This document shows positions 41,788-50,370 of a stretch of DNA of 64,000 bases, piece by piece (the first letter of the stretch is position 1; each line of letters begins with the position of its first letter). Below the pieces are notes generated by a model, which had not been told where the DNA came from, searched no databases, and saw only the letters and a program-made list of their open reading frames with translations. The position numbers and the translations under genes are program-made. This DNA is from Photobacterium aquae (GTDB lineage Bacteria; Pseudomonadota; Gammaproteobacteria; Enterobacterales; Vibrionaceae): the NCBI RefSeq assembly GCF_001029445.1, contig NZ_LDOT01000001.1, forward strand, positions 62,001 through 126,000, in the 5' to 3' direction.

Positions 41788-42420
41788 TTATAATGCGGCG
41801 AGATCGAGCGGGATGTTGTTGAGCTTGCCTTCGCTGTTACGCTGGCGAAAGTTGAGGTAGGTTTTCGAGCCGGTGACCATGACGGCATCGGCGATGGCTT
41901 CCATGGCGTTGACCCAGCGCTGATCGCGGATTTTGTCTTTGTGCTTGCGCAGGGACAAAATACGGCCGGTGTTGAGGTTGCCTTCGCGGTCGACTTCAAA
42001 GGCGTCGTTGATCAGTACTTTGAGGTAGTCGTTGGCATCGGAGCTCCAGTCGTGGACACATTCGTCGATAAGTTCTTTGGCCACTTGCAGTTCGGGGCCG
42101 AAGGTGATGCGATCTTGCACGGTGATTTTGATTTGCAGCTGACCATCATAAGACGAGAATGAAAAGCCGCCTTTTGCGCCGCCGCGTTTTTTCTTGGTTT
42201 CGTACTTTTCGGCCAGCAATTCGAGGAAGGCGTAGCAGTCTTCATAGACGTCGCGCTTGAAGGTTTTGAGGATGTCCTGAATGCGGCGCGCCTCGGCAAT
42301 ATGCTTGATGACAAAGTCGTTGATTTCGATGTCGTAGTCGTCGACGGTGGCTACGGGTACTAGGCGCTTTTTGCTGTCTAGCATGTAGCCTTCGGGCGCG
42401 GCTGTTGGTTGGGTGTTCAT
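41788..42420 (-). CDS. DUF3164 family early phage protein
   Basis: 210 residues. The DUF3164 pattern is PEGYMLDSKKRLVPVATVDD, ILKTFKRDVYEDCYAFLELL, KITVQDRITFGPELQVAKEL and the C-terminal KTYLNFRQRNSEGKLNNIPL. It is common in the early operons of Mu-like phages, next to MuB; the function is not known. Gene spacing shows it is cotranscribed with the transposition genes. Confidence 0.9.
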   Translation of the reverse strand: MNTQPTAAPEGYMLDSKKRLVPVATVDDYDIEINDFVIKHIAEARRIQDILKTFKRDVYEDCYAFLELLAEKYETKKKRGGAKGGFSFSSYDGQLQIKITVQDRITFGPELQVAKELIDECVHDWSSDANDYLKVLINDAFEVDREGNLNTGRILSLRKHKDKIRDQRWVNAMEAIADAVMVTGSKTYLNFRQRNSEGKLNNIPLDLAAL

Positions 42421-42445
42421 GTAATTTCCTTATTACTGCTTGGGT

Positions 42446-42862
42446 TCAGTATCCGATTTTCTGGCTGCGCAATAGCGGTTGGTAACGCTTTGAGCAGGCG
42501 TCGTCTTTGGCGAACATTGATAGCTTTCGCCCCAGCGCTTGTGGTGGCTGTTTGGCGGGCTTGGGTTTGACGGCTCCGATGCCTCTGGCGTTGATGCAGT
42601 ATTGGCACAGGTCTCCGTTGACCTGCCAGCATGGCCTGCGGATCCGGCAGCAGTGGCAAGGCTGTAATAAGCCCTCTTCTTTCAGTAGCCGAAATCGCGG
42701 GCTTCGCTTGCTGCCTTCTTTGGCGACAAAGCCATTGATCCGTAGCTTTTCGAGTTGGTAAAGCAGTGCCCGGCCGCTGAGTTCAACGATATGGATGGAG
42801 AGCTCTGGGCGTGTCAGAGGTCTTTCCCGAAGTGCTATGAGGATTTTCTCTGCCGTTGTCAT
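42446..42862 (-). CDS. Winged-helix plus zinc-finger early phage protein
   Basis: 138 residues from MTTAEKILIALRERPLTRPE, with GGAGGGCATAGCC upstream as a ribosome site (the frame extends to 42961, unused). The N-terminal half is winged-helix-like (LTRPELSIHIVELSGRALLY, then LEKLRINGFVAKEGSKRSPR). The C-terminal half has a four-Cys finger (PCHCCRIRRPCWQVNGDLCQ, then YC). It may bind DNA and regulate early transcription. No named family is recognised. Confidence 0.65.
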   Translation of the reverse strand: MTTAEKILIALRERPLTRPELSIHIVELSGRALLYQLEKLRINGFVAKEGSKRSPRFRLLKEEGLLQPCHCCRIRRPCWQVNGDLCQYCINARGIGAVKPKPAKQPPQALGRKLSMFAKDDACSKRYQPLLRSQKIGY

Positions 42863-42864
42863 GG

Positions 42865-43107
42865 CTATGCCCTCCAGGTGACAAGGCAACCTTCCAGCGA
42901 GGCAACGTTTAAGGTGTTGACTTGCCTTCCCTGCTTGGTGGTGATGGTGTAGCCGCTGCACAGCGCATCTGGCCGTTCGATTTCGATGACGGGTCGCAGG
43001 TTGCCGAGCCGTGTGGCGCGTACCTGAAAGCCGCTGCGGGTAAGACGACGGACGGCTTTGTTGAGTTGGGTGTTTCTGGTGATTAGGTTGCCCGTTGGCT
43101 TGTTCAT
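42865..43107 (-). CDS. Small early phage protein, unknown
   Basis: 80 residues: NTQLNKAVRRLTRSGFQVRA, then PVIEIERPDALCSGYTITTK. Basic N-terminal half, mixed C-terminal half. Its start overlaps the stop of the preceding gene by 4 nt and its stop precedes the next start by 2 nt, so the reading frame is supported by tight packing. Function unknown. Confidence 0.65.
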   Translation of the reverse strand: MNKPTGNLITRNTQLNKAVRRLTRSGFQVRATRLGNLRPVIEIERPDALCSGYTITTKQGRQVNTLNVASLEGCLVTWRA

Positions 43108-43628
43108 GATTTGCTTCTCCTTGCGTATTTACTGCTCCACAGCAACTGGTTGTACCGGCTGGCTAGGCGCGATAATTCCTTTTCCAGTAATCCATTCAGC
43201 TTCAGGGTATCCCCTTGGGCGCTGCGCCTGATGAAGGCGAGCTGGCTGTCGAGGTTGTAGGCTTCATCGGTCGCGCTGACTCGCACGTCAATGCGTTGTG
43301 CATTGACGGTGGGCTCTAGCTTTGAGTACGGGCATCCCGAGCGGCAGGCTCTGTGCATTTTGACCCGCTCTCGGTTGGCCGATGAAAAGGGTTTGTTTTG
43401 ATGGTCGACACATTCGTCTCGGCGGATGCATCCTTTTACGGGGCATTGCACGGTGTAGTCCATGAGCCGCCCTTCTACGCGCGCTTGTAGGGTTTCGGTG
43501 CTGCCAGGATAGATGCCGCGTATCACTTGACTGAGCATGGAGCTGCTGATGCCGAGATCTCGGGCCAGTTTGTTTTGGGTTACTCCGTCTTTGCTTAATT
43601 CTGCCGTTAAGGCCTCCAACCAATTCAT
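43104..43628 (-). CDS. XRE-type HTH protein with cysteine-rich segment
   Basis: 174 residues. A helix-turn-helix at about residues 14-40 (GVTQNKLARDLGISSSMLSQ) is followed by a cysteine-rich stretch (CPVKGCIRRDECVDHQ, then HRACRSGCPYSKLEP) that could bind zinc, and a helical C-terminus (QLAFIRRSAQGDTLKLNGLL). It overlaps both neighbours by 4 nt. It is probably a DNA-binding early regulator; I do not recognise a named family. Confidence 0.7.
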   Translation of the reverse strand: MNWLEALTAELSKDGVTQNKLARDLGISSSMLSQVIRGIYPGSTETLQARVEGRLMDYTVQCPVKGCIRRDECVDHQNKPFSSANRERVKMHRACRSGCPYSKLEPTVNAQRIDVRVSATDEAYNLDSQLAFIRRSAQGDTLKLNGLLEKELSRLASRYNQLLWSSKYARRSKS

Positions 43629-44146
43629 GGGCGCTGCTCCTTGATATAGGGATAGATGGCTCCGCTGTTTTGGCAGCGTATGCTTGAGCCCCTAATTTCT
43701 GGATGACGCGGTCCGAGATCGCTGTTGAGGCGGAAAACATCGCCATCTGCCGTTGGTATGCGGCGGATGAGCCGAGCTTTTTCCAATGCTCGGAGGTATT
43801 GCCGGGTTGTTCTCTCCCCTGACTGCGCGGTGACCTGTAGTTCGTACTGGCCGAAGGTTTTTAGCAGTCTCATGCTGTTCCATATCCGTTGCCTGACATT
43901 GGGTTTGCGGCTCTGCCATGCCCCCCATCCGGGGATGGGGCGTTTGCTGATCACTCGATATTTCATGTGGCTGTACATTTCCATGTCACCGGTTGCTTCA
44001 ATCCGCTTGCTACTCTCGAACTGCCGTATATATCGCTTGGCGGCTTTGATATTCATGCCTGTCGCCGCCGCCAATTTTGGTGCTGTAAAGGTGGTTCGGT
44101 GGTGAAGCTGACAAATAAACATCCATGCCAACTGTCGGTTAGTCAT
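43625..44146 (-). CDS. Winged-helix early phage protein
   Basis: 173 residues with two winged-helix-like parts: MTNRQLAWMFICQLHHRTTF, then KLAAATGMNIKAAKRYIRQF, and later NSMRLLKTFGQYELQVTAQS, GERTTRQYLRALEKARLIRR. It follows the MuB-like gene by 12 nt. Such proteins are frequent in the early operon of Mu-like phages; the role is undetermined. Confidence 0.7.
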   Translation of the reverse strand: MTNRQLAWMFICQLHHRTTFTAPKLAAATGMNIKAAKRYIRQFESSKRIEATGDMEMYSHMKYRVISKRPIPGWGAWQSRKPNVRQRIWNSMRLLKTFGQYELQVTAQSGERTTRQYLRALEKARLIRRIPTADGDVFRLNSDLGPRHPEIRGSSIRCQNSGAIYPYIKEQRP

Positions 44147-44158
44147 TCTGCTTTCCTA

Positions 44159-44872
44159 TCAGGCAAGGCTACGGAGGCCATGGAAGGGTTGGTCGCCCCA
44201 GTCGTCGAGGGTGATGAGGTCGAGCTCATTGGCGAAGGCCAGGGCTTCGATTTTGGTGAGACCGATGGTGATCCGCCGCATTTCGCCATTGGTGCTTTGG
44301 CGAAGGTGGTCTAGCAGTTCCGGTTCGACTTTGATGCTGTCTTCCAAGAGGTAATCCGCCATTATCTGTACGTCTTCCAAGTCGGCGGGTTTGAATTCGA
44401 CCCATTCTGAGATGCGGTTGTAGAACTGTTTGTGGGCGCTGATTCGGCGGGCAATTTGATCCATGCCGATAAGGATGACGGGGGTTTCGGTGCCGTCGTA
44501 GAGATCGCGAATGGTGTCGAGCATCCGGGTGTCGTTCATGAGGTAATCGGCTTCATCGATGAAAAGCGGGCGTTCGTACATGCTCATCTGCTCGATGATA
44601 TAGTCGACATTCTTGCTGATCCGGTATTTGGGCTGTGCGCCTAGTTCTTCGACGATGCGGCTGGTGATGCTTGAGGTGGTGTCGTGGGCGCGGGCACTGA
44701 CGTAGATGCCGTTGACTTGGTTGTAGAGGTAGGTGGTTGTGGTGGTTTTGCCAAACCCTGATGGTCCATGAATAAGCGCCATTCCCGGTACGCCGAGGGC
44801 GCGCTGGAATAAGGTGCTAAAGGCTATCTGGGTGGCTGAGACATTTTTGACTGGTGCAATAACAGGTTTCAT
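44159..44872 (-). CDS. MuB-like transposition target-selection ATPase
   Basis: 237 residues, AAA+ ATPase. Walker A GPSGFGKTT at residues 36-44 and Walker B PLFIDEAD at 102-109; the rest (ITSRIVEELGAQPKYRISKN, VILIGMDQIARRISAHKQFY, MADYLLEDSIKVEPELLDH) agrees with MuB-type proteins of B3/D3112-like phages. It should coat target DNA, stimulate the transposase and give target immunity. It lies directly downstream of the transposase gene. Confidence 0.93.
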   Translation of the reverse strand: MKPVIAPVKNVSATQIAFSTLFQRALGVPGMALIHGPSGFGKTTTTTYLYNQVNGIYVSARAHDTTSSITSRIVEELGAQPKYRISKNVDYIIEQMSMYERPLFIDEADYLMNDTRMLDTIRDLYDGTETPVILIGMDQIARRISAHKQFYNRISEWVEFKPADLEDVQIMADYLLEDSIKVEPELLDHLRQSTNGEMRRITIGLTKIEALAFANELDLITLDDWGDQPFHGLRSLA

Positions 44873-44926
44873 TGTTATGATCCTTTTGGGTTGAGTCGTG
44901 TATTAATGGCTTATCTCTATGGCACG

Positions 44927-47155
44927 CTATGCTTGGCGGCGGCGTGCCATAATTTCCTGAATGGTTCGTTTTCCGATGTGGTTTTTCTTCTGGTAGTCCT
45001 CCAAAAAAGCCGTTTCTTTGTCTGTTAGCTCCCGCTCCAATGACTGCTCGGCCAAGTAGCGGGCTTTGTCGTGCATGTTCCGATGCAGGTGGTTTTTCTG
45101 CGTGGTGAGCTGCGTTTCTTTCTCTTCGATCTGTTTTCTTGCCTGCTCTAGTTTCTTGAGCTCTGCCTCGCTGTATGCTGGCGCTTGTTTTGTTTTCGCG
45201 GCTTTGGTCAGGCCGTTCAGTGCTGGGTTGATGGTCACTTCTGATGGTTGCTTGAAGGCTGCCAGCGTATTTTTGGCTTTGTCTGCTGCGAGCGATTCGG
45301 CGTACTGGGTATCGATGCCAAATTCGGTTTGCAGCTTTTTGGCACTGCGGCGGAATTCGCCGAGTGCTTTGTTCTGCAACTTGCGCTGCTCGCGGAAGGC
45401 GGCTGGGTCTATGGCGCGTCCCACTAGGTCGATATTGACGGCTTCGATAAAGCAATCCCAGCTATCAACCGGATAGAGGGTGGCGCGGCCGACGTCGTTC
45501 GGGTCGAGAAAAACGCGGACACGTTTTCTGTCCCAATCTGGGTTCATTAACTCTGGGGCTGTATATTTGACCTTTTGCGCTGACACCTGCCCTCGGATCA
45601 CACTGGCATCTCCAATGTAGTTCAGGAGGTAGTCGAGGCTGTGCGCATCCGCCACTACCCGTGGCCGGTAACCGGATTCGGTATAGACTTGAAACGGTGT
45701 TTTGCCGTTAAGTCCTTCGCGTGCGGTATGGTTGTAGCGGTGCTCTAGCCAATCGTTCATGATGGTTTCGAGTTCTTCGGGCGTTAAGGCCAATGCTAGG
45801 GCTTCTTGCTGCGCTTTCTTCTTGCCTTCACCGATGCGCTGGGCAAAGGCTTTGGCTGCTTCGATTTGCTGGCGGTCTGATACCGAGTGGCCGATATAGC
45901 CGGGCAATAGTTCGAATAGCCCTTGGCTCAAGGTGCGAAAGAAACGCTCGATATAGGGTTTCTCCCAACCTGAGAAGGGATTGGCTTTCGATTGGTCGAT
46001 ATCCAGCATGTCGAAGATGGCGGTGACACGCTTGGAGACGTAATCTGAGCCGTTATCGGTTCGGGCGATACCGTCTTTGTTTGGGACTCCCCAATCCAGC
46101 AGACATTTGCGCAGTAGTAGGCAGATCCCTTCGGAGCTGGATGTCGGCGATAACAGCAATTTGACCCGCCGGGTATACACATCTATGGCGGCGATGATGC
46201 TGTAGCGCACTAGTTTGCCGTTGACCCGCAGCTGTACGTCGGTTGGGGTGCTGTCAAATTCCCAGCAATCATTCGGGGCTTGTATCCATGGATACATTTT
46301 GCCAAACAGTGGACGGTGCTTGCTGTTGTAAGCATCGGGATTGGTGAGGTACGAAAACTTGGCTCCGTTGTCGGCCATCCATTTGGCGATCCAGCGTCCA
46401 ATGGATGAGGGACTTGGGATATCCCAATGCGGGTAGCTGCCGTGCTTTTCTTCTACCATCCGATGCAGTACATGCGGGCGCTGTGCCAGATGAGGCTTGC
46501 CCGTGATCACGGCCATCAGGTAGTTTTGCAGATCGGGCTGTTGCTCTATTTTTCCTTGACGTTTATTTCCAGAATAATTCCCCGCTAAGGCTGCCATTCC
46601 GGATTTATCTAGTAATTCAGCCCACCGCCGACAGGTACGCCAGCTGATCTGTTTAATCGCGCTATATACCCAGCTTTCTATTCCCAATGCTTTTCGGTTG
46701 TACTCTTCTATAAATTGGCTTTCTCCCGCTGTGAGACGGTTAACATCAACAAACGGTTTCAGGTACATCTCGCGAGCTTTGAGGATCACGAGCTTGGCAT
46801 TGGCTTTGGTCTGTTGCTCACCGCTTAGGCTGTTAAAGGCTATCAGTGATTGTGCCTTGCGCTTTTGTTTGCCTTTTCCATCGAGCTTTTCAGCCAATTC
46901 GATACTTTTGACCGCTAGCGCGCCATCGCTAGCTGCGGTATCGGTAATGCATAGGTCCTTTATTTCCTGTTTGGCTAAATGTGCTTTTGTTTCATCAGGC
47001 AAGCTGCTGATGTGGTATTCCAGTCCTTTTCCTTTTTGTCTCTTCCTTGATTTCCATGATTCTTTCTCTGCTTTTCGTCTTATAGAAAAAGACGCACTTG
47101 GCAGTCCGGGGGCTTCTGATAGTTCTAATGCGGTGTACCATTCCTTACTCATCAT
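44927..47155 (-). CDS. MuA-like DDE transposase
   Basis: 742 residues. It joins phage ends to target DNA for lysogenisation and replication. Order: N-terminal helix-turn-helix site-binding domains (about 1-60 and 140-260), catalytic RNase H core with D301 (CWEFDSTPTDVQ), D367 (ARTDNGSDYVS) and E403 (GWEKPYIERFF), then the Mu-transposase C-terminal beta barrel and helical tail used for MuB contact and activation (from ~480). All three catalytic residues are present. The start (47155 or the next codon) overlaps the end of the small early gene by about 10 nt. Confidence 0.96.
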   Translation of the reverse strand: MMSKEWYTALELSEAPGLPSASFSIRRKAEKESWKSRKRQKGKGLEYHISSLPDETKAHLAKQEIKDLCITDTAASDGALAVKSIELAEKLDGKGKQKRKAQSLIAFNSLSGEQQTKANAKLVILKAREMYLKPFVDVNRLTAGESQFIEEYNRKALGIESWVYSAIKQISWRTCRRWAELLDKSGMAALAGNYSGNKRQGKIEQQPDLQNYLMAVITGKPHLAQRPHVLHRMVEEKHGSYPHWDIPSPSSIGRWIAKWMADNGAKFSYLTNPDAYNSKHRPLFGKMYPWIQAPNDCWEFDSTPTDVQLRVNGKLVRYSIIAAIDVYTRRVKLLLSPTSSSEGICLLLRKCLLDWGVPNKDGIARTDNGSDYVSKRVTAIFDMLDIDQSKANPFSGWEKPYIERFFRTLSQGLFELLPGYIGHSVSDRQQIEAAKAFAQRIGEGKKKAQQEALALALTPEELETIMNDWLEHRYNHTAREGLNGKTPFQVYTESGYRPRVVADAHSLDYLLNYIGDASVIRGQVSAQKVKYTAPELMNPDWDRKRVRVFLDPNDVGRATLYPVDSWDCFIEAVNIDLVGRAIDPAAFREQRKLQNKALGEFRRSAKKLQTEFGIDTQYAESLAADKAKNTLAAFKQPSEVTINPALNGLTKAAKTKQAPAYSEAELKKLEQARKQIEEKETQLTTQKNHLHRNMHDKARYLAEQSLERELTDKETAFLEDYQKKNHIGKRTIQEIMARRRQA

Positions 47156-47372
47156 TGCCTCCCATTAACGGAACGGACAATGTTTTAGAGAGATCCGCCA
47201 TGATGGCCTTTGACAGTCGTCTTTTTGGAAGACGGTTTTGATCCGGTGCAAAAGTACTAATGCAATGAAGTACCGTTCTTGGGTTGTAACCGTGAGCTAT
47301 CGCCCAACTCCTTACAGTCCAAGCATTTGCCCTCAAAGCACCTTGCAGCTGATATGCAGTTTCTATTTCCAT
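47145..47372 (-). CDS. Small early DNA-binding protein (Ner position)
   Basis: 75 residues: YQLQGALRANAWTVRSWAIA, then HGYNPRTVLHCISTFAPDQN. The helix-turn-helix-like part and position as first leftward gene across from the repressor correspond to the Mu Ner or BcepMu gp16 position. It should regulate the early/repressor switch. It overlaps the transposase start by 11 nt. Confidence 0.78.
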   Translation of the reverse strand: MEIETAYQLQGALRANAWTVRSWAIAHGYNPRTVLHCISTFAPDQNRLPKRRLSKAIMADLSKTLSVPLMGGNDE

Positions 47373-47605
47373 TTAGTCCCTCCGTGGTAATATCACACTA
47401 GCGAGCAAGTTTCTTATTACGACAATAAGACGGTAGTGCAAACTATAATGCTCATCAAGAACAATAAGACGCGAATTTATAAATAAAAAAACCCTGCCGC
47501 ACTTTTGTATGAAACAAATGTAATAAAAGACACAGCCGATGTGTTTTTCTTCGTTTCTTACTTCTCAGGAAGATTGGGTTAAGACACTGATTTTTGAGGT
47601 ATAAA
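47373..47605. promoter_or_regulatory. Early/repressor divergent control region with operator-like repeats
   Basis: Between the leftward early genes and the rightward repressor. TCTTATT (47412-47418) and AATAAGA (47424-47430) form a dyad within TTATTACGACAATAAGACG. A second ACAATAAGACG is at 47461-47471. They are candidate binding sites of the repressor or of the Ner-like protein. The rest is AT-rich and should carry the two promoters. Confidence 0.6.
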
Positions 47606-48430
47606 ATGGAAAAGCACTCTCAAGCAGAGAAAAACACATCAAGTGCTTTTGATAAGGAAGGAATCGCACAGTTTTCAGTTCGTCTAAAAGAACTCATTGG
47701 CGATGAGTCAATTCGTAGTTTCGGGGAAAAGGTGGGGATCACTGACAGTGGTTTAAGAAAATACCTGCCACCGAATAGTTCTAAGCCCACTTTCGACAAG
47801 TTAGTAGCAATTGCCGATTACAAGGGTGTCCGGCTTGAGTGGCTAGCTACAGGCCAGGGACCAAAGTCTACCGAACCTTGCACAGATCACTTCATTCCTA
47901 AAAAAGACTCTCCCATTTATAAGAACTTAAAATGGGACAACATGTTTTCAGTGTGTGCCTATTGCAACGATGCAGCTGCTCCGGATGAACGTGATGCCAA
48001 TGAGGCTATTAATGAAGAGTTCGTTTTAGTTCCAGGTTATCAAATCCATGTATCAGCAGGACATGGTACATCAGCTATCGATGCCCCTGTGAAGCGTTAC
48101 TTGGCCTTTCGACGTAAATACATCCAGCACAGGAAACTAGACCCGAATAAACTTGCGGTGATATTTGCCAAAGGTGATTCAATGGAACCAACGATTAAAG
48201 ATAGCGATTCGCTGTTGATTGATCTTAACGCCCAAAAGCCTTTAGATGGGAAGATCTTCGTTGTTCGCCTTGGTGATGAACTTTACGCTAAGCGTATTCA
48301 GAAAAGTTTTGATGGTTCACTGCGCTTAATTAGTGACAACAAAGACTATTCACCAATAGAAGTTCCAACGCACCAACTCGAACAGCTGTGTATCATCGGC
48401 AGAGTCGTTCAGCGTTCAACGGATCTTTAA
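47606..48430 (+). CDS. Phage repressor, CI-like with S24 peptidase domain
   Basis: 274 residues from MEKHSQAEKN, preceded by GAGG. The N-terminal helix-turn-helix (about 36-57: SFGEKVGITDSGLRKYLP) leads to an S24 domain. The catalytic Ser192 lies in KGDSMEPTI and the Lys229 in YAKRIQ; an Ala-Gly bond near 151-152 (VSAGHG) is a suitable cleavage site. It should keep the lytic genes silent and be inactivated through RecA on DNA damage. Unlike Mu c it is of the LexA/CI type. It is the only phage gene reading rightward, as c in Mu. Confidence 0.92.
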   Translation: MEKHSQAEKNTSSAFDKEGIAQFSVRLKELIGDESIRSFGEKVGITDSGLRKYLPPNSSKPTFDKLVAIADYKGVRLEWLATGQGPKSTEPCTDHFIPKKDSPIYKNLKWDNMFSVCAYCNDAAAPDERDANEAINEEFVLVPGYQIHVSAGHGTSAIDAPVKRYLAFRRKYIQHRKLDPNKLAVIFAKGDSMEPTIKDSDSLLIDLNAQKPLDGKIFVVRLGDELYAKRIQKSFDGSLRLISDNKDYSPIEVPTHQLEQLCIIGRVVQRSTDL

Positions 48431-48444
48431 ACGTATTTTCATGT

Positions 48445-48628
48445 GTTTTTGTCAAACTGGGCGAATTGTCATTTCGCCCGGCCGCTTTCCCACAAAAACA
48501 CACTTTTTGCCATTTATGGTGATTTCTCAGTTTGAGAGTAGGCCAAGCCTCAAGCCCTTTAATAGCAAGGCCTCGCCCACGAGATCCTACTCAATCCCAT
48601 CTATTCCCATATTTGCCATTCTTAATGG
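48445..48628. repeat. Candidate transposase end-binding sites (left end)
   Basis: TTTTTGTCAAACTGGGCG (48446-48463), AATTGTCATTTCGCCCGG (48464-48481), TTTTTGCCATTTATGGTG (48504-48521) and ATTTGCCATTCTTAATGG (48611-48628) match the elements at the right end (TTTTTGYCATTT core). GTTTTTGTGG also appears in inverse orientation at 48488-48497 and at 12516-12525. The gap 48431-48708 has no gene. Binding by the transposase is inference. Confidence 0.6.
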
Positions 48629-48708
48629 TCGGTTACATATTAGACAATAATGGTCTATAGAACAGCGTCAACAGCACGCATACACCTTGAAGAATAAGAG
48701 TTATCCCA

Positions 48709-49095
48709 ATGCCCAATGTCGTTCAGTTTTCTCAGTTCAGTGGTAGCAAGAAAGGCAGCACTGCCGCATCTAAACCAGCATCAAACCCAAAAGCCCTAAG
48801 GGAAGAAGCAGCCTTGCGGCAGGATAATCGCTGTTATTTCTGTGGTGAACGTAAAGAGCCCAAAGCCCTTAACTGGCTGGATAAGACAGGTTTTAAAACA
48901 AAGACGCACGTGGTCTGCAGTACGTGCAGTTCTGCGGCTAAGTCTCGCCCAATGGATGAACTACGGATAATTCTGGCACTAAAGGCGATGGAGTTCAGAA
49001 CGATAAAGCTCCAGCAGTACCTTGAACTAAGAGAGAAAGGCGTACAGATAGATGGCGTGCGTGATTACAAGTTCTATTTTGAAACTTTTGAATAA
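48709..49095 (+). CDS. Small zinc-finger-like protein of unknown function
   Basis: 128 residues: VVQFSQFSGSKKGSTAASKP at the start, then a finger-like CYFCGERKEPKAL and CSTCSSAAKSRPMDELRIIL. The Cys pairs are spaced like a degenerate HNH/zinc ribbon but no HNH histidines follow, so a nuclease is not indicated. It lies just outside the left-end sites, so it may be a phage-end accessory gene or a host gene; no family recognised. Confidence 0.6.
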   Translation: MPNVVQFSQFSGSKKGSTAASKPASNPKALREEAALRQDNRCYFCGERKEPKALNWLDKTGFKTKTHVVCSTCSSAAKSRPMDELRIILALKAMEFRTIKLQQYLELREKGVQIDGVRDYKFYFETFE

Positions 49096-50370
49096 TTGAG
49101 GCTATAGAGAAAGCCAATAGGTACTCAAATGCTATGTCTGGCCGGTAAACGATGGGGAATACATCCGGCCCGCCCATGAAAAAATAAAAATTGATGAAAA
49201 ACAACAACCTACAAGCATTACACCAACAGAAATAAACGTGACAACGTAACAAGTGTTAGCAAAAGCCAAATAAAAACCAATAAATTAACACTTTGATATA
49301 CATTTGTCACACATCACAGATCTTGCCATTTCATATTATAATGAGGAAGCAACGTAATAGTTTATAGGCTTTAAGGTTTTCCAAGGTAATGGGCTTAGAA
49401 AATAACGCCGGCAAATACTCTTGCTAAATATATTTGAAATGATAATAAATAATATTTATAAGAAATAATATACTGATAAATAAACTTTATTATTTAAAAT
49501 AAACAGTTTAAATTTTGAAAAAGCCAAAATTTCATACTCAGTCCTACCTTTGATATTTTGGCTTTATCCCTAACTTATTCTTCCTTTTTTTTCATACCTT
49601 GAGTTCTAACAATTAGATCTGTTAGATCTTTGGCTTTCATTATTCTTTTTTGGGTTTGTTCAAATCGAGGGCGGTGCTGTACTTTCTTCATATTATATTA
49701 TTATGTGTCTTATGTTGGCTTTGGTTTAGTGGTTTAAATATAATTACGTGAAAAAAATGCCAGATATCCTAAGATATCTGGCGAAACACTGTGTACAACA
49801 AACACAGTCAATCTTCACGCAGGTAACATTCCTTGTCATGGAAATCATAAGCAGAATTTCAGGCTATCCCACCATCTATAGATGATGAAAAAATGTGAAC
49901 GCTGTCCTTGCGTCCACGAAAGGTAAGGCTATATACCAATGTACTTTATTTATATTTTTAATATCATGCAAAGTTTAACAATACACTATAGTCATGTAGT
50001 TATACGAACTTCTATTTCTTCGTAAAAAACAACACGAGAGTTTTTTACGACAAGTTTCTCAAGTATTCCATCAGACCATAATGCATAGGTTAAGTGCCCA
50101 TTATGAAAAGAATAAGTTTCAATATGGAGCAATTGTCTAATCATAGTTTAACTTCAGGTGATTATTATTCTTGTGTTTAACCTGAATGCGAAACACCTAT
50201 ATTGTTAAAGTGGGATGGGTAATGATATTTAAGAATACCATCAATTAACAATACCCCGCCCCACCTGATGAGCGATAACAATATATAATATCGAGTGTGA
50301 AACATGTGTGAATTTTCATTACTTCACAGTGTTTTTTTTCGATAGTCCGCTGTTATGTTCGCATTCTCAA
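49096..50370. other. Long AT-rich noncoding region right of the prophage
   Basis: About 1.27 kb without a plausible ORF. It contains a leftward terminator-like hairpin (49751-49782), a long GC-rich imperfect hairpin near 50210-50272 and a weak hairpin with eight Ts at about 50313-50338 on the plus strand. No tRNA or rRNA. It may contain unannotated small RNAs or old phage-end debris. Confidence 0.55.
49751..49782 (-). terminator. Leftward terminator-like hairpin
   Basis: Leftward GCCAGATATC, TTAG loop, GATATCTGGC, followed by A then seven Ts. Perfect 10-bp stem. No leftward gene ends immediately before it; the next leftward stop is at 50371, 590 bp upstream, so it ends either a long transcript or an unseen small RNA. 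Confidence 0.75.

Larger units (their letters stand above)
12600..48660 (-). mobile_element. Mu-like transposable prophage, siphovirus-tailed (approximate ends)
   Basis: A complete-looking prophage of about 36 kb. It has a repressor, MuA-like transposase, MuB-like ATPase, GemA and Mor, a lysis set, Mu-type head genes, and a tail set with tape measure and tail-tip proteins but no sheath or baseplate genes. Apart from the repressor all genes run leftward, so the Mu left end is at high coordinates and the right end near 12600. Transposase-site-like repeats occur at 12671-12885 and 48445-48628. I could not fix the terminal TG/CA or the 5-bp target duplication: plausible right ends lie between 12430 and 12690 and left ends between 48630 and 49320. 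Confidence 0.85.

Noticed and set aside
44817..45455. 212-aa leftward open frame overlapping the transposase gene
   Set aside because: It lies entirely over the transposase and MuB start in another frame, is Arg/Ser-rich and has no recognisable feature: a shadow frame.
12516..48733. Candidate 5-bp target duplication GTTTT (before TGTGG at 12521 and after CA at 48724)
   Set aside because: The pentamer matches by chance at about the expected rate when all TG/CA positions are compared, and the terminal sequences inside do not resemble each other. AGAAA gave another equally weak match.
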